DNA of 23,435 bases, taken from the IMG/VR virus record IMGVR_UViG_3300028809_000069, positions 1-23,435 of that record; one strand, given 5' to 3'. Position 1 is the stretch's first letter, and every line of letters begins with the position of its first letter. Below are positions 13,651-20,405 of this stretch, piece after piece. Source of the stretch: a virus. The notes below the pieces were generated by a model. That model ran no database searches, was not told the DNA's origin, and worked only from the letters and a program-made list of their open reading frames with translations. A program made the position numbers and the translations under genes.

Positions 13651-14613
13651 ATGGGAGACAACCGACGCCTGTTCACCACGCTCATCCGCTCGTGGGAACT
13701 GTCCCTCCGCTCCAACAACAAGAGCGCTGAGACCATCCGCTCCTACCTCCGCTCCGCAAACCTCTTCGCCGACTATCTCATTGATCCCCCCGCACCTCCC
13801 AAGGACAGCGGCATCCAGCCCGTCGACCCGGTGGACGACGTCGTCGACATCAGCAAGGCCCACGTCCAGGCGTTCACCGTCCACGAGATCGCCCGCACCT
13901 CCGCCTCCTCGGCGCGCTCCCGTTTCCTCGGTGTCCAGCAGTGGCTGAAGTGGCTGGTGATCGAAGAGGAGATTGACCGGTCCCCCGCGGAAGGGCTGTC
14001 CGCTCCGCAGACCGAGGACCCGGAAGTGCCGATCCTCTCCACCGACCAGCTCCAGCAGCTCCTCAAGACCGTCACCGGCCGCGGCTTCCCCGAGCTGCGG
14101 GACCGCGCACTGATCCTGCTCTGGCTGGACTCCGGCGTCCGCCTGTCCGAAGCGGTGAACCGCACGGTGGAAGACGTCGACCTCGACATGCAGGTGATGC
14201 ACGTGATGGGGAAGGCCGGCGGCGGGCGGGCGGCGCGGGGCCGGGCGGTGCCGTTCGGCACGAAGACGGCTCAGGCGCTGGACCGGTACCTGCGGGCGCG
14301 GGCCCGGCACCCGGACGGGAGGCGGCTGGACGCCCTGTGGATCGGGCAGAAGACGCGGAAGCCGCTGACCGTCTCGGGGGCGGGCAAGCTGCTGGCGCGC
14401 CGGTCGCAGGAGGCCGGTCTCGGCCGTATCCACCCGCACCAGTTCCGGCACACCTTCAGTCACATGTGGCTGACGGCCGGGGGGAACGAGACGGACCTGA
14501 TGCGGATCACGGGCTGGAAGTCGCGCAGCATGGTGGACCGGTACGCACGGTCGGCCGGTGCGGAGCGGGCGCGGGAGCAGCATCGGCGGTTGAGCCCGGG
14601 CGACCGGCTGTAG
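13651..14613 (+). CDS. int: Tyrosine integrase (site-specific recombinase)
   Basis: This 320-residue protein has the tyrosine recombinase layout. An N-terminal SAM-like core-binding domain spans about residues 8-115 ([34 protein letters not shown]). The catalytic domain runs from about 125 to the end. Active-site residues are visible: Arg164 in [10 protein letters not shown], Lys188 in HVMGKAGGG, His263 and Arg266 in [11 protein letters not shown], Trp289 in ITGWKS where many members have His, and Tyr298 in MVDRYARS. It is compact, XerC/D-like in length, with no obvious N-terminal arm-binding domain. It should integrate the phage into the host chromosome; repeats upstream may be its attP. The ATG at 13651 is preceded by a CGGGAG ribosome binding site. 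Confidence 0.95.
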   Translation: MGDNRRLFTTLIRSWELSLRSNNKSAETIRSYLRSANLFADYLIDPPAPPKDSGIQPVDPVDDVVDISKAHVQAFTVHEIARTSASSARSRFLGVQQWLKWLVIEEEIDRSPAEGLSAPQTEDPEVPILSTDQLQQLLKTVTGRGFPELRDRALILLWLDSGVRLSEAVNRTVEDVDLDMQVMHVMGKAGGGRAARGRAVPFGTKTAQALDRYLRARARHPDGRRLDALWIGQKTRKPLTVSGAGKLLARRSQEAGLGRIHPHQFRHTFSHMWLTAGGNETDLMRITGWKSRSMVDRYARSAGAERAREQHRRLSPGDRL

Positions 14614-14621
14614 GGCGGGGC

Positions 14622-14689
14622 GGTCCCGGAAGATGCTGTCGCGGGGTGCCTCCGCCGGCGGGGCGGGGTGCGCCAGCATCACCGGGACC
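14622..14689. terminator. Hairpin between convergent integrase and small lysogeny gene
   Basis: GGTCCCGG (14622-14629) and ATGCTG (14633-14638) pair with CAGCAT (14674-14679) and CCGGGACC (14682-14689), giving 14 bp interrupted by a small internal loop. It follows the integrase stop closely and also lies behind the minus-strand gene at 14735, so it may work in both directions. Confidence 0.6.
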
Positions 14690-14734
14690 TCAGCCCCAGG
14701 TGACTGCCTTGTGCGTGTGAGGGAGGGGCGGGCG

Positions 14735-14983
14735 CTAGGCTCCTGCCTCCCCTGTTCCGTGCGTGGTGCGCCGTACCCACCGTCGAGTGTCGACGCTCTC
14801 TTGGAGTACTTCGGCGAGGCTGGCGACGATCTTCTCCGGTGGGTGGGAGAAATCTATGGCGAGCCGGAACTCCTTGAGGCTGTCCTTGAGCGCGACGGGC
14901 GCTCTGCCGCCAAGGTCGTCTGCGTAGACGACGACTTCTGGTACTGCCACGCGACCCCCTATTCCACGGCCGTGCGAAGACAT
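14735..14983 (-). CDS. Small hypothetical protein transcribed with the repressor
   Basis: I chose ATG 14983 (82 residues, MSSHGRGIGGRVAVPEVVVYADD...), because upstream sequence in frame looks noncoding; ATG 15046 is the alternative. No Shine-Dalgarno is visible and an imperfect CGnACGTACGTnCG palindrome lies at 14991-15004, just upstream. The core VVYADDLGGRAPVALKDSLKEFRLAIDFSHPPEKIVASLAEVLQESV looks like a folded alpha/beta domain of a type I have seen as an uncharacterised Streptomyces protein. It is in the same direction as the repressor and 139 bp behind it, so it is probably expressed in the lysogen. A lysogenic-conversion or superinfection role is possible but unproven. It uses more A/T-ending codons than neighbours. 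Confidence 0.6.
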   Translation of the reverse strand: MSSHGRGIGGRVAVPEVVVYADDLGGRAPVALKDSLKEFRLAIDFSHPPEKIVASLAEVLQESVDTRRWVRRTTHGTGEAGA

Positions 14984-15122
14984 GGGTAGTCGCACGTACG
15001 TTCGACCTGCACGAGGTTCGATCACTGTACGCGTAGCAGCACGCATCAGCGAGTCACCCGACGGGGTGAAGTTAAACCCAGAGTCAGTAAGAAAACAGCA
15101 GCTCGAACAGTGGTTCGCGCGG

Positions 15123-15509
15123 TCAGTCCTCGCTGGCGCTGTCGAGCGACCGCCGCGCCTGCTCCAACTCGGCACGGCTCGCGCCGACTTGATGGGCTAC
15201 GCGGATCACGGTGTCGTCATCGCCGGGGTCGGCGTCGAGCTCGGACACCTCGATGCCGATGTACTGACGGATGGCGGCCCGGCGGACTCGGGTGAGGTCC
15301 TCGCCGATGCCGGCGGCGATGGCGCGCAGCACTTCCGGGGTGACCTTGATCTGGTGCCCCTTGGCCACGTTCTCGGCGGTGGACTTGCTGATGCGCCGGC
15401 CGGTGCGGGGGTCGACGGCCTGTTCCTCGAAGGCCCGGAACGTGAGGCGCTTGCCCCGGCCCACGTGCTCTTGCACGAGGCGTGTCAGCGCGTCGTCCTG
15501 CTCCGGCAT
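15123..15509 (-). CDS. Candidate immunity repressor (HTH regulator)
   Basis: This 128-residue protein starts at ATG 15509 with GGGGAGAG upstream on the minus strand. The middle contains a helix-turn-helix-like region: RLTFRAFEEQAVDPRTGRRISKSTAENVAKG (residues 21-51), then VTPEVLRAIAAGIGEDLTRVRRAAIRQYIGIEV, which looks like XRE helices 4-5. The acidic C terminus may mediate dimerisation. It diverges from a Cro-like gene across a 255-bp region packed with TGTCCA half-sites and lies beside the integrase, all typical of a phage master repressor. There is no Ser-Lys autocleavage pair of the LexA/CI type, so induction would not follow classic self-cleavage. DNA-binding specificity for TGTCCA sites is inference. 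Confidence 0.75.
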   Translation of the reverse strand: MPEQDDALTRLVQEHVGRGKRLTFRAFEEQAVDPRTGRRISKSTAENVAKGHQIKVTPEVLRAIAAGIGEDLTRVRRAAIRQYIGIEVSELDADPGDDDTVIRVAHQVGASRAELEQARRSLDSASED

Positions 15510-15528
15510 CCGCGTCTCTCCCCTTAAG

Positions 15529-15534
15529 TGTCCA
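15529..15534. promoter_or_regulatory. Operator half-site TGTCCA next to the repressor start
   Basis: A single TGTCCA within GTGTCCAC lies 20 bp upstream of the repressor start codon, with no inverted partner. It could serve weak autorepression. Confidence 0.4.
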
Positions 15535-15597
15535 CGCTGCCACTGTTACCTCAAAGGCAAAGTCGCAGGTTTCGAGGTAGTTAGGCAACCCTGAACC

Positions 15598-15615
15598 GTG
15601 GACACCATTGTCCAC
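15598..15615. promoter_or_regulatory. Operator OA: GTGGACA-N4-TGTCCAC
   Basis: Two perfect 7-bp inverted half-sites, GTGGACA (15598-15604) and TGTCCAC (15609-15615), are spaced by CCAT. It sits about 90 bp upstream of the repressor and 150 bp upstream of the Cro-like gene. Confidence 0.65.
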
Positions 15616-15675
15616 GTCCCCGGACGTATGTAGCCACCGGGCCTGCCGTGTTTGGCGAACTCCTTACCGTCTGCG

Positions 15676-15705
15676 TGGACATCTCCCTGTCCAGAAAACT
15701 GGACA
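15676..15705. promoter_or_regulatory. Operator OB: three alternating half-sites
   Basis: TGGACA (15676-15681), TGTCCA (15688-15693) and TGGACA (15700-15705) lie at even 12-bp steps, roughly one helical turn, each with 6-bp spacers. The regular phase suggests cooperative binding on one DNA face. Confidence 0.65.
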
Positions 15706-15731
15706 AGCGCTGTACTAAGTGCGATGCTTCT

Positions 15732-15753
15732 CGTGTCCAGAAACGTGGACACG
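15732..15753. promoter_or_regulatory. Operator OC: CGTGTCCA-N6-TGGACACG
   Basis: Perfect 8-bp inverted arms at 15732-15739 and 15746-15753 surround GAAACG, almost the same spacer as GAAAAC in the preceding operator. It ends 11 bp before the Cro-like start codon, so binding would block its promoter or early transcription. Confidence 0.7.
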
Positions 15754-15764
15754 AACGGAGAACC

Positions 15765-16175
15765 GTGGGCGACAGATACCGACTGCATGCCGGTGACCTG
15801 CTGCGGAGGCTGCTCGACGACCACCGCGACGACGAACCGGCGAGCGTCCGCGAACTCGCCGCCGCCATAGGGCTCAGCAAGAGCAAGGTGCAGGCCCTCG
15901 TGGACGAGGACCGGCCAACGGTCAACGGCGACGAGGCGCGGAGGGTGGCAGACGCCTACCACCTTCCCCCACGCGCTCTTTTCCACCCCGTGTCCATGTC
16001 CATGGACATGGACACCGACTCACTCACAGGCAAGGAGACAACCCGTGCCGACGGACCTGAACCCCGAGGAGCGCTCGCTCCGGGCTCGCATCGCCGTGCA
16101 CACCTCGTGGGCGAACACACTCGACCCCGCCTCCCGGACGGCGAAGGCGCGAGCCGCGGCGAACGACCGCTTTGA
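15765..16175 (+). CDS. Cro-like/early HTH regulator
   Basis: The product from GTG 15765 is 136 residues; CGGAGA lies just upstream. Residues 5-75 carry an HTH: DLLRRLLDDHRDDEPASVRELAAAIGLSKSKVQALVDEDRPTVNGDEARRVADAYHLPPRALF. This resembles the DNA-binding half of the XRE family. It diverges from the repressor, so it is the Cro counterpart by position. Residues 76-84 (VSMSMDMDTD region) are encoded by a 26-bp DNA palindrome, and the following 50 residues look like unconstrained sequence. The frame overlaps the next gene by 131 bp, which is exceptional in this genome; the functional protein may need only the first 75-85 residues. Confidence 0.7.
   Translation: MGDRYRLHAGDLLRRLLDDHRDDEPASVRELAAAIGLSKSKVQALVDEDRPTVNGDEARRVADAYHLPPRALFHPVSMSMDMDTDSLTGKETTRADGPEPRGALAPGSHRRAHLVGEHTRPRLPDGEGASRGERPL
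15990..16015. promoter_or_regulatory. 26-bp perfect palindrome built of four TGTCCA half-sites
   Basis: Two TGTCCA half-sites (15991-15996 and 15997-16002) are followed head-to-head by two TGGACA (16003-16008 and 16009-16014), flanked by G and C, making a perfect palindrome. It lies inside the Cro-like coding frame and 30 bp before the next gene's start. It may be a downstream operator or a stoperator-like roadblock; as RNA it can also fold into a hairpin. Confidence 0.75.
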
Positions 16176-16332
16176 GAAGCAGGCCCGCGAGAAGCACCCG
16201 AACGCGACGGACGAGCAGATCGCGAAGACGGCCGAGCACCTGCGGAAGGCGCACTTCTCGGCGATGGCGCTGAAGTCCGCTGCCGCGCGCCGGGCGAAGT
16301 CCCGCAAGCCGGCCGCCGCGCCCGCCGCCTGA
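16045..16332 (+). CDS. Small Ala/Lys-rich hypothetical protein, first early gene
   Basis: The GTG start at 16045 follows AAGGAG with good spacing. This 95-residue basic helical protein begins MPTDLNPEERSLRARIAVHTSWANTLDPASRTAKAR. It continues with AREKHPNATDEQIAKTAEHLRKAHFSAMALKSAAARR and ends in an Ala/Lys/Pro tail. I have seen similar short proteins in Streptomyces and its phages without assigned function. The positive charge and helical repeats fit nucleic-acid binding, but this is speculative. The 26-bp operator palindrome just before it suggests that it is directly repressor-controlled. Confidence 0.75.
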   Translation: MPTDLNPEERSLRARIAVHTSWANTLDPASRTAKARAAANDRFEKQAREKHPNATDEQIAKTAEHLRKAHFSAMALKSAAARRAKSRKPAAAPAA

Positions 16333-16345
16333 CCCCCACCTCATG

Positions 16346-16400
16346 AAGCGCCGAAGGGCCACCCGACTTGCCGGCCTGGTGACCCCTCGAACGGCGCCCC
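16346..16400. terminator. Weak imperfect hairpin between early genes
   Basis: GCGCCG (16348-16353) can pair with CGGCGC (16392-16397), with an inner helix of GGG/CACC against GGTG/CCC. Internal mismatches make this a weak candidate for an attenuator in the 94-bp gap. Confidence 0.3.
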
Positions 16401-16426
16401 TACCAACCAGAGAAAGAGAGGCCCCG

Positions 16427-16870
16427 ATGGGCACATTGTTGCAGAGCAGCCGGAGGGTTTTCCCGCTGCATGAGTCGCCGCAGGCGCGGCCGACGACCGT
16501 CCCCGCGGTGTTCCGCGCGGCGGCCCGGCTGCTCGCGAAGAACGGCCACCACCAGGGCGACTACTGCCCCGACCCGTTCGACCGTTACACCACGTCGGTG
16601 CACGCGTCGCGTCCGCTGTCGATCGTGGCGGCGATCCGGTGCGTGGCGTCCCCGCACGGCGACAACCCGCACCGCGAGACGGAGCTGTCCGAGCTGGCGG
16701 TGAAGGTGCTGGCCGGTCGTCTGGAGGTGGACGGCGAGCCCGCGTGGAACGACGAGCCGCACCACCTGGAGGGGCACGTCGCGAACTGGGGTGACGTCCG
16801 GGGCCGGACTACGGAGTCGGCGGTGGCGGTGCTCGAGGGCGCGGCGGACGCGAACGAGGTGTCCGCATGA
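16427..16870 (+). CDS. Early hypothetical protein, DUF6197-like
   Basis: I chose ATG 16427 because GAAAGAGAGG lies upstream; the longer frame from 16343 starts inside a possible hairpin. The 147-residue protein has an N-terminal helix VPAVFRAAARLLAKNGHHQGDYCPDPFDR, a middle block PLSIVAAIRCVASPHGDNPHRETELSELAVKVLAGRLEV, and the ending HVANWGDVRGRTTESAVAVLEGAAD. This three-part pattern recalls the DUF6197 group of actinobacterial and phage proteins, a recollection not checked by search. Function is unknown. It is coupled by ATGA to the next gene. Confidence 0.7.
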   Translation: MGTLLQSSRRVFPLHESPQARPTTVPAVFRAAARLLAKNGHHQGDYCPDPFDRYTTSVHASRPLSIVAAIRCVASPHGDNPHRETELSELAVKVLAGRLEVDGEPAWNDEPHHLEGHVANWGDVRGRTTESAVAVLEGAADANEVSA

Positions 16871-17391
16871 ACACGAAGCTGGTGAACAGCGCGGCGGACG
16901 TGATCCTGCGGGCGTTGACGCAGAACCGGACGGCTGCGGGTATCGCGCTGGCGTTGGAGTCGGCGCAGCTGCTCCAGTCCCCGGAGACGGCCGCCGAGTC
17001 GGCGCACTACCGGTCGGCGTTCGAGGCGCAGCGGTCGCGGGCGGAGACGCTGGACGGGCTGCTCCGTACGGCTCAGGACCGCGTCGCCGAGCTGGAGGCC
17101 GCGCAGGGCACCGTCTACCGGGCGTCGCACGACTCGATCGTGATGGGTCTGTACACCACGGCCGCCGCCGCCCGGGAGCACTGCGAGACCCTCGTCCGCC
17201 GCGAGTACACGAGCAGCGGAATCGCTGATCTGAAGCTGTCGTGGCGCGAGGGCGAGGACGCCGTCGACCAGCCGGAGGACGGGGAGCAGGAGCTGATCGA
17301 GCACGTCGGCCCTCACTTCGCCCGCCCCACGGGCTACGTCGTCACCGCGCTGGAGATCGCCGCCAAGTACGACCCGGACGGTGACGAGTGA
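16867..17391 (+). CDS. Early hypothetical protein with coiled-coil region
   Basis: The ATG at 16867 overlaps the previous stop as ATGA. The 174-residue protein has an N-terminal Ala-rich helical part, then a coiled-coil-prone stretch (YRSAFEAQRSRAETLDGLLRTAQDRVAELEAAQG, about residues 58-92), and a more compact C-terminal domain. I do not recognise a family. It belongs to a run of coupled early genes that leads to the annealing protein, suggesting joint expression early in infection. Confidence 0.7.
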   Translation: MNTKLVNSAADVILRALTQNRTAAGIALALESAQLLQSPETAAESAHYRSAFEAQRSRAETLDGLLRTAQDRVAELEAAQGTVYRASHDSIVMGLYTTAAAAREHCETLVRREYTSSGIADLKLSWREGEDAVDQPEDGEQELIEHVGPHFARPTGYVVTALEIAAKYDPDGDE

Positions 17392-17621
17392 ACGCCGCGA
17401 CCACCCCCGAGTGGCTCACCGCCTTCGCCATCGGCGCCGGCACCCTGCCGCTCCTCGCCGCCGTCGCCTTCGCCGCCAACCGGGACCTGCACCTGCCGCA
17501 CGTCGACACGACCCCGGCCGTGACCGCCGCCGAGCAGGCCGTCCAGAAGGCCCGGCTCCAGCTCGCCGCGTGGCTGCTCCTCGCCTCCTGGCACCTCCAG
17601 ATCGGGGAGGCCACCCGATGA
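17388..17621 (+). CDS. Small membrane-associated early protein
   Basis: The GTG start at 17388 overlaps the previous stop as GTGA. The 77-residue product has a hydrophobic N-terminal segment ([22 protein letters not shown], about residues 9-31) and a second moderately hydrophobic C-terminal helix ([18 protein letters not shown], about 55-72). A helical hairpin in the membrane is likely. Early-expressed small membrane proteins in temperate phages may act in superinfection exclusion; this is possible but unsupported here. Confidence 0.65.
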   Translation: MNAATTPEWLTAFAIGAGTLPLLAAVAFAANRDLHLPHVDTTPAVTAAEQAVQKARLQLAAWLLLASWHLQIGEATR

Positions 17622-17863
17622 AGACCACCACGTCCAGCCGCGAGGCCCGCCTCGCCCAGCTCCTCGACACCATCCGCACCTGGGGCGGCCGGTGGACGTC
17701 CGGCCGCGTGCAGGAACTCCGGCGCCTGAACGGCCACATCCCGTGCCGCACGACCGCCCGCCGGGACCTGCTCACGCTGGCCGGCCGCGGCCACCTCCAG
17801 CAGCTCGGCCCGGACAACGACCGCTACTTCATCCTCAACACTCGGAAGGACGTGCGCCCGTGA
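17618..17863 (+). CDS. Small winged-helix-like DNA-binding protein
   Basis: The ATG at 17618 overlaps the previous stop as ATGA, with GGGGAGG upstream. The 81-residue product reads as a compact winged helix. [30 protein letters not shown] is followed by [31 protein letters not shown], with an ARRDLLTL recognition-type helix and a beta wing near the end. It could be an early regulator or a replication accessory. It is coupled by GTGA to the annealing protein gene, so the two are probably translated together. Confidence 0.75.
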   Translation: MKTTTSSREARLAQLLDTIRTWGGRWTSGRVQELRRLNGHIPCRTTARRDLLTLAGRGHLQQLGPDNDRYFILNTRKDVRP

Positions 17864-19002
17864 GCGCCGAACTCACCAAGACGGGTGGCGCGCTCGCCAT
17901 CCGCGCCGACCAGACCGACTGGACCCCCCAGCAGGGTGCCGTCCTGCGGCAGTCCGGCATCGACAACCAGGTGGCCCCCGCCGAGCTGTCCGCGTTCCTC
18001 CACCTGTGCCAGCGCACCCGCCTCGACCCGTTCTCCCGGCAGATCTACCTCATCGGCCGGTGGGACAACCGGCAGCAGCGGAAGGTGTACACCCCGCAGA
18101 CCAGCATCGACGGGTACCGGGTCATCGCCCACCGGGCGGCGGCCGAGGCTGGGCACGCGCTCGGCTACGAGGACACCCTGTGGTGCGCGAAGGACGGCCG
18201 GTGGCAGGACGTGTGGCTGTCGGAGGAGCCGCCGGCCGCCGCGAAGGTCGTCGTGATCCGGAACGGGATGCGGTTCTCGGCGGTCGCCCGGTACTCGGAG
18301 TACGTCCAGACGAAGAAGGGCGGGGAGCCGTCGGGCCTGTGGGTGAAGATGCCCGCGACGATGACGGCGAAGTGCGCCGAGGCGCTCGCCCTGCGTATGG
18401 CGTTCCCGCACGACTTGGCCGGGGTGTACACGGCTGAGGAGATGGCGCAGGCGGACAACCCGGCGGCCGGTGAGCGGCATCTGCGGAAGGTGCAGCCGGG
18501 CGAGGGCGACCCGTGGGCCACCCCGGTCCCGGACGCCGAGCAGCCGGGCACCACGGCCGTGAAGGGCCGGTCGCAGGAGGCTCAGGACCTCGCCGACAGC
18601 GCCACCGAGGCCACCCACCCGGACGCGGTGAAGGAGATCTACCGCGACGCCCGGCGTGTGGGGCTCCTGACCGAGGCGGTGAAGAGCCCGGACCGGGAGT
18701 TGCTGGAGCTGGGGGCGTACCTGATCGCGCGGGGCCAGCAGCTCGCCACGCCCGCCCCGGCCGGAGACCAGCCGGGCGACGACGGGGTGGTGGACGCCGA
18801 GGTCATCGAGACCCCCACCACCGCCGGCGACCCCGTGGCCGACGCGCAGGCCGCCGAGGAGGAACTCCGCGCCGCCGCCGCCGCGGCCGGACTCGACAAC
18901 CTCGACGAGGAGTTCGAGCGGTCCTACGGCCTCCCCATCAGCGAGGCCGCCGCCCGGGACCTGCGCGGCATGACCGCGATCCTCACCGGCCACGCCGCCT
19001 GA
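17860..19002 (+). CDS. recT: RecT/Bet-type single-strand annealing protein
   Basis: The start is GTG 17860 in a GTGA overlap. Of 380 residues, about 25-195 match the RecT/lambda Bet superfamily: [81 protein letters not shown]. These are the core motifs of phage recombination protein Bet. The protein would coat and anneal single-stranded DNA in recombination-dependent replication. The C-terminal 180 residues are an acidic Ala/Pro/Glu-rich extension with a small helical domain ([21 protein letters not shown]). No recognisable partner exonuclease is adjacent; it may lie beyond the right edge or be a host enzyme. A hairpin follows the gene. Confidence 0.92.
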   Translation: MSAELTKTGGALAIRADQTDWTPQQGAVLRQSGIDNQVAPAELSAFLHLCQRTRLDPFSRQIYLIGRWDNRQQRKVYTPQTSIDGYRVIAHRAAAEAGHALGYEDTLWCAKDGRWQDVWLSEEPPAAAKVVVIRNGMRFSAVARYSEYVQTKKGGEPSGLWVKMPATMTAKCAEALALRMAFPHDLAGVYTAEEMAQADNPAAGERHLRKVQPGEGDPWATPVPDAEQPGTTAVKGRSQEAQDLADSATEATHPDAVKEIYRDARRVGLLTEAVKSPDRELLELGAYLIARGQQLATPAPAGDQPGDDGVVDAEVIETPTTAGDPVADAQAAEEELRAAAAAAGLDNLDEEFERSYGLPISEAAARDLRGMTAILTGHAA

Positions 19003-19019
19003 CCACCACCGCACGACTC

Positions 19020-19052
19020 GGGGCCGCCCACGGGCGAATCGCGGGCGGCCCC
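19020..19052. terminator. Hairpin after recT
   Basis: GGGGCCGCCC (19020-19029) pairs perfectly with GGGCGGCCCC (19043-19052) around a 13-nt loop. It lies 18 bp after the recT stop and ends 17 bp before the next start, so it may lower transcription between them or protect mRNA. Confidence 0.65.
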
Positions 19053-19069
19053 ACCCCAAGGAGTAGCAC

Positions 19070-19750
19070 ATGAGCCTGAAGGACACCGCACGCACCGTCG
19101 CGGTCCTCACCACCCTGCACGGCGCCATCGGCGACCAGCTGAAGACCGCCAAGCGCGACCTGGAGGCCGGCCTCAAGGAGGCCAAGGCCGAGACCGGCAC
19201 CCAGAAGATCGCCGTCAGCCTCGACGAAGGCCACGACATCGGCACCGTCAGCCTGGTGCAGCCCAAGGCGGCCGCCGCCGTCACCGACGCCGACGCGTTC
19301 ACCGCGTGGGTCCTCGAGAACTACGGCAGCGAGATCACCCGCCGGTTCGTCACCGAGGTCAAGCCCGGCTTCCAAAAGAAGATCCTCGACGCGCTCACGG
19401 CCGCCGGGACGGCCGAGTGGGCGGACCCGGAGACGGGCGTCATCCACGAGGTGCCCGGGGTGGCGATGCAGGGGCGGGCCGCGTACACGCGGCTGACCGT
19501 GCCGGACGTCGGGAAGGCCGCCATCGCCGAAGCGTGGCGGGAGGGCCGTCTCGGGGCTGCGATGCCGCCGGCCATCACCCCGGGCCCGGCCGAGGACGCG
19601 CCGGACGACGGCACGGTGGCCAAGATGCAGCGGGAGTTGGCCGAACTGCGGGAGCGGGACGCGTGGCTGTCCGCGCTCGAGGCCGCGGGCGTCGACAACT
19701 GGTCCGGCATGGAGTACGCCATCTCTCTGCGCGATGGCGGTGAGGACTGA
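19070..19750 (+). CDS. Conserved-looking early protein downstream of recT
   Basis: The ATG at 19070 follows AAGGAG. This 226-residue protein begins MSLKDTARTVAVLTTLHGAIGDQLKTAKRDLEAGLKEAKAE, a helical N-terminal part. A small beta segment (KIAVSLDEGHDIGTVSLVQPK) follows, then DADAFTAWVLENYGSEITRRFVTEVKPGFQKKILDAL, and a short C-terminal coiled coil (KMQRELAELRERDAWLSALE). I associate this pattern with uncharacterised proteins near recombination genes in Streptomyces phages. No nuclease motif is visible, so it is not an obvious RecE/exonuclease partner. A recombination or replication accessory role is inferred only from location. Confidence 0.75.
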   Translation: MSLKDTARTVAVLTTLHGAIGDQLKTAKRDLEAGLKEAKAETGTQKIAVSLDEGHDIGTVSLVQPKAAAAVTDADAFTAWVLENYGSEITRRFVTEVKPGFQKKILDALTAAGTAEWADPETGVIHEVPGVAMQGRAAYTRLTVPDVGKAAIAEAWREGRLGAAMPPAITPGPAEDAPDDGTVAKMQRELAELRERDAWLSALEAAGVDNWSGMEYAISLRDGGED

Positions 19751-20142
19751 TGTTCGTCCTCCGCAGCAAGCACCGCGACCTCCAAGCCCGGCACGAGCGG
19801 CTCGTGCGGCTCCTCGCCACGACCCGCGAGCAGCTCGCCGACTGGAAGGGCTCCGCGATCCGCACGGCCGGCCGGAACACCGCACTGTCCGAGCGCCTGG
19901 AAGTCGCCCGGGGCGCGGTCCTCGCCGACAACGAGTACGTCGGGCAGCTGGAGACGCGCCTCTTCCGGCTCCTGCGGGCCTGCGTCCGCTACCGGGCCAC
20001 CGTCTGGCGCCTGGAGCGGGACAACGCCCGCCTCCAGCGGCGCCTGGACGACGCCGTCGGTCTCACCTCCAGCGGCATCGCGGACAGCAGCTCGTGGCAG
20101 CCCGGCTTCGAGACGCCGAAGCCGAAGGCAGGTGCGCGATGA
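19750..20142 (+). CDS. Coiled-coil early protein
   Basis: The ATG shares one base with the preceding TGA (TGATG). The 130-residue basic protein is almost entirely helical: LRSKHRDLQARHERLVRLLATTREQLADW..., then NEYVGQLETRLFRLLRACVRYRATVWRLERDNARLQRRLDDAV, a long coiled coil with Leu/Arg heptads. The last 25 residues are polar and flexible. Function is unknown; oligomerisation or scaffolding is likely. It is coupled by ATGA to the next gene. Confidence 0.7.
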   Translation: MFVLRSKHRDLQARHERLVRLLATTREQLADWKGSAIRTAGRNTALSERLEVARGAVLADNEYVGQLETRLFRLLRACVRYRATVWRLERDNARLQRRLDDAVGLTSSGIADSSSWQPGFETPKPKAGAR

Positions 20143-20405
20143 GCGAGTGGAACATCGCGCTGGGTGCGCTGGTCGTCGTGCTGGCCATCTCGGCCGGTGC
20201 GCTGCTGTCCCGCAGCTACGTCGTGCGGCCGCGCGTCCTCGAGGAGACGGTGACGCTCGAGGACCTGATGCGGCCCACGGTCCACGGGGTGAACGACCTC
20301 GCGTACTGCCCGGCCGAGCACAGGGACACGCTGCACGCCTTCGCTGACGGCACCCGCACCTGCTGGACGTGCCGCACCGAGACGCCCACAGCGGTGCCCC
20401 GATGA
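20139..20405 (+). CDS. Small membrane protein with a CxxC knuckle
   Basis: The ATG at 20139 is in an ATGA overlap. The 88-residue product starts with a transmembrane segment or uncleaved signal anchor (WNIALGALVVVLAISAGALLS, residues about 4-24). A soluble tail follows with YCPAEH, Asp/His residues and a terminal TCWTC pair, which could bind a metal. It overlaps the next gene by ATGA. Role unknown. Confidence 0.65.
   Translation: MSEWNIALGALVVVLAISAGALLSRSYVVRPRVLEETVTLEDLMRPTVHGVNDLAYCPAEHRDTLHAFADGTRTCWTCRTETPTAVPR

Noticed and set aside
13151-13730. Two open frames before the integrase
   Set aside because: They cross strong hairpins and repeats, lack ribosome binding sites and resemble no family; treated as noncoding.
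14633-14989. Plus-strand 118-codon frame opposite the small lysogeny gene
   Set aside because: It starts in the integrase terminator hairpin without a ribosome binding site; the minus-strand frame has more natural protein composition and codon use.
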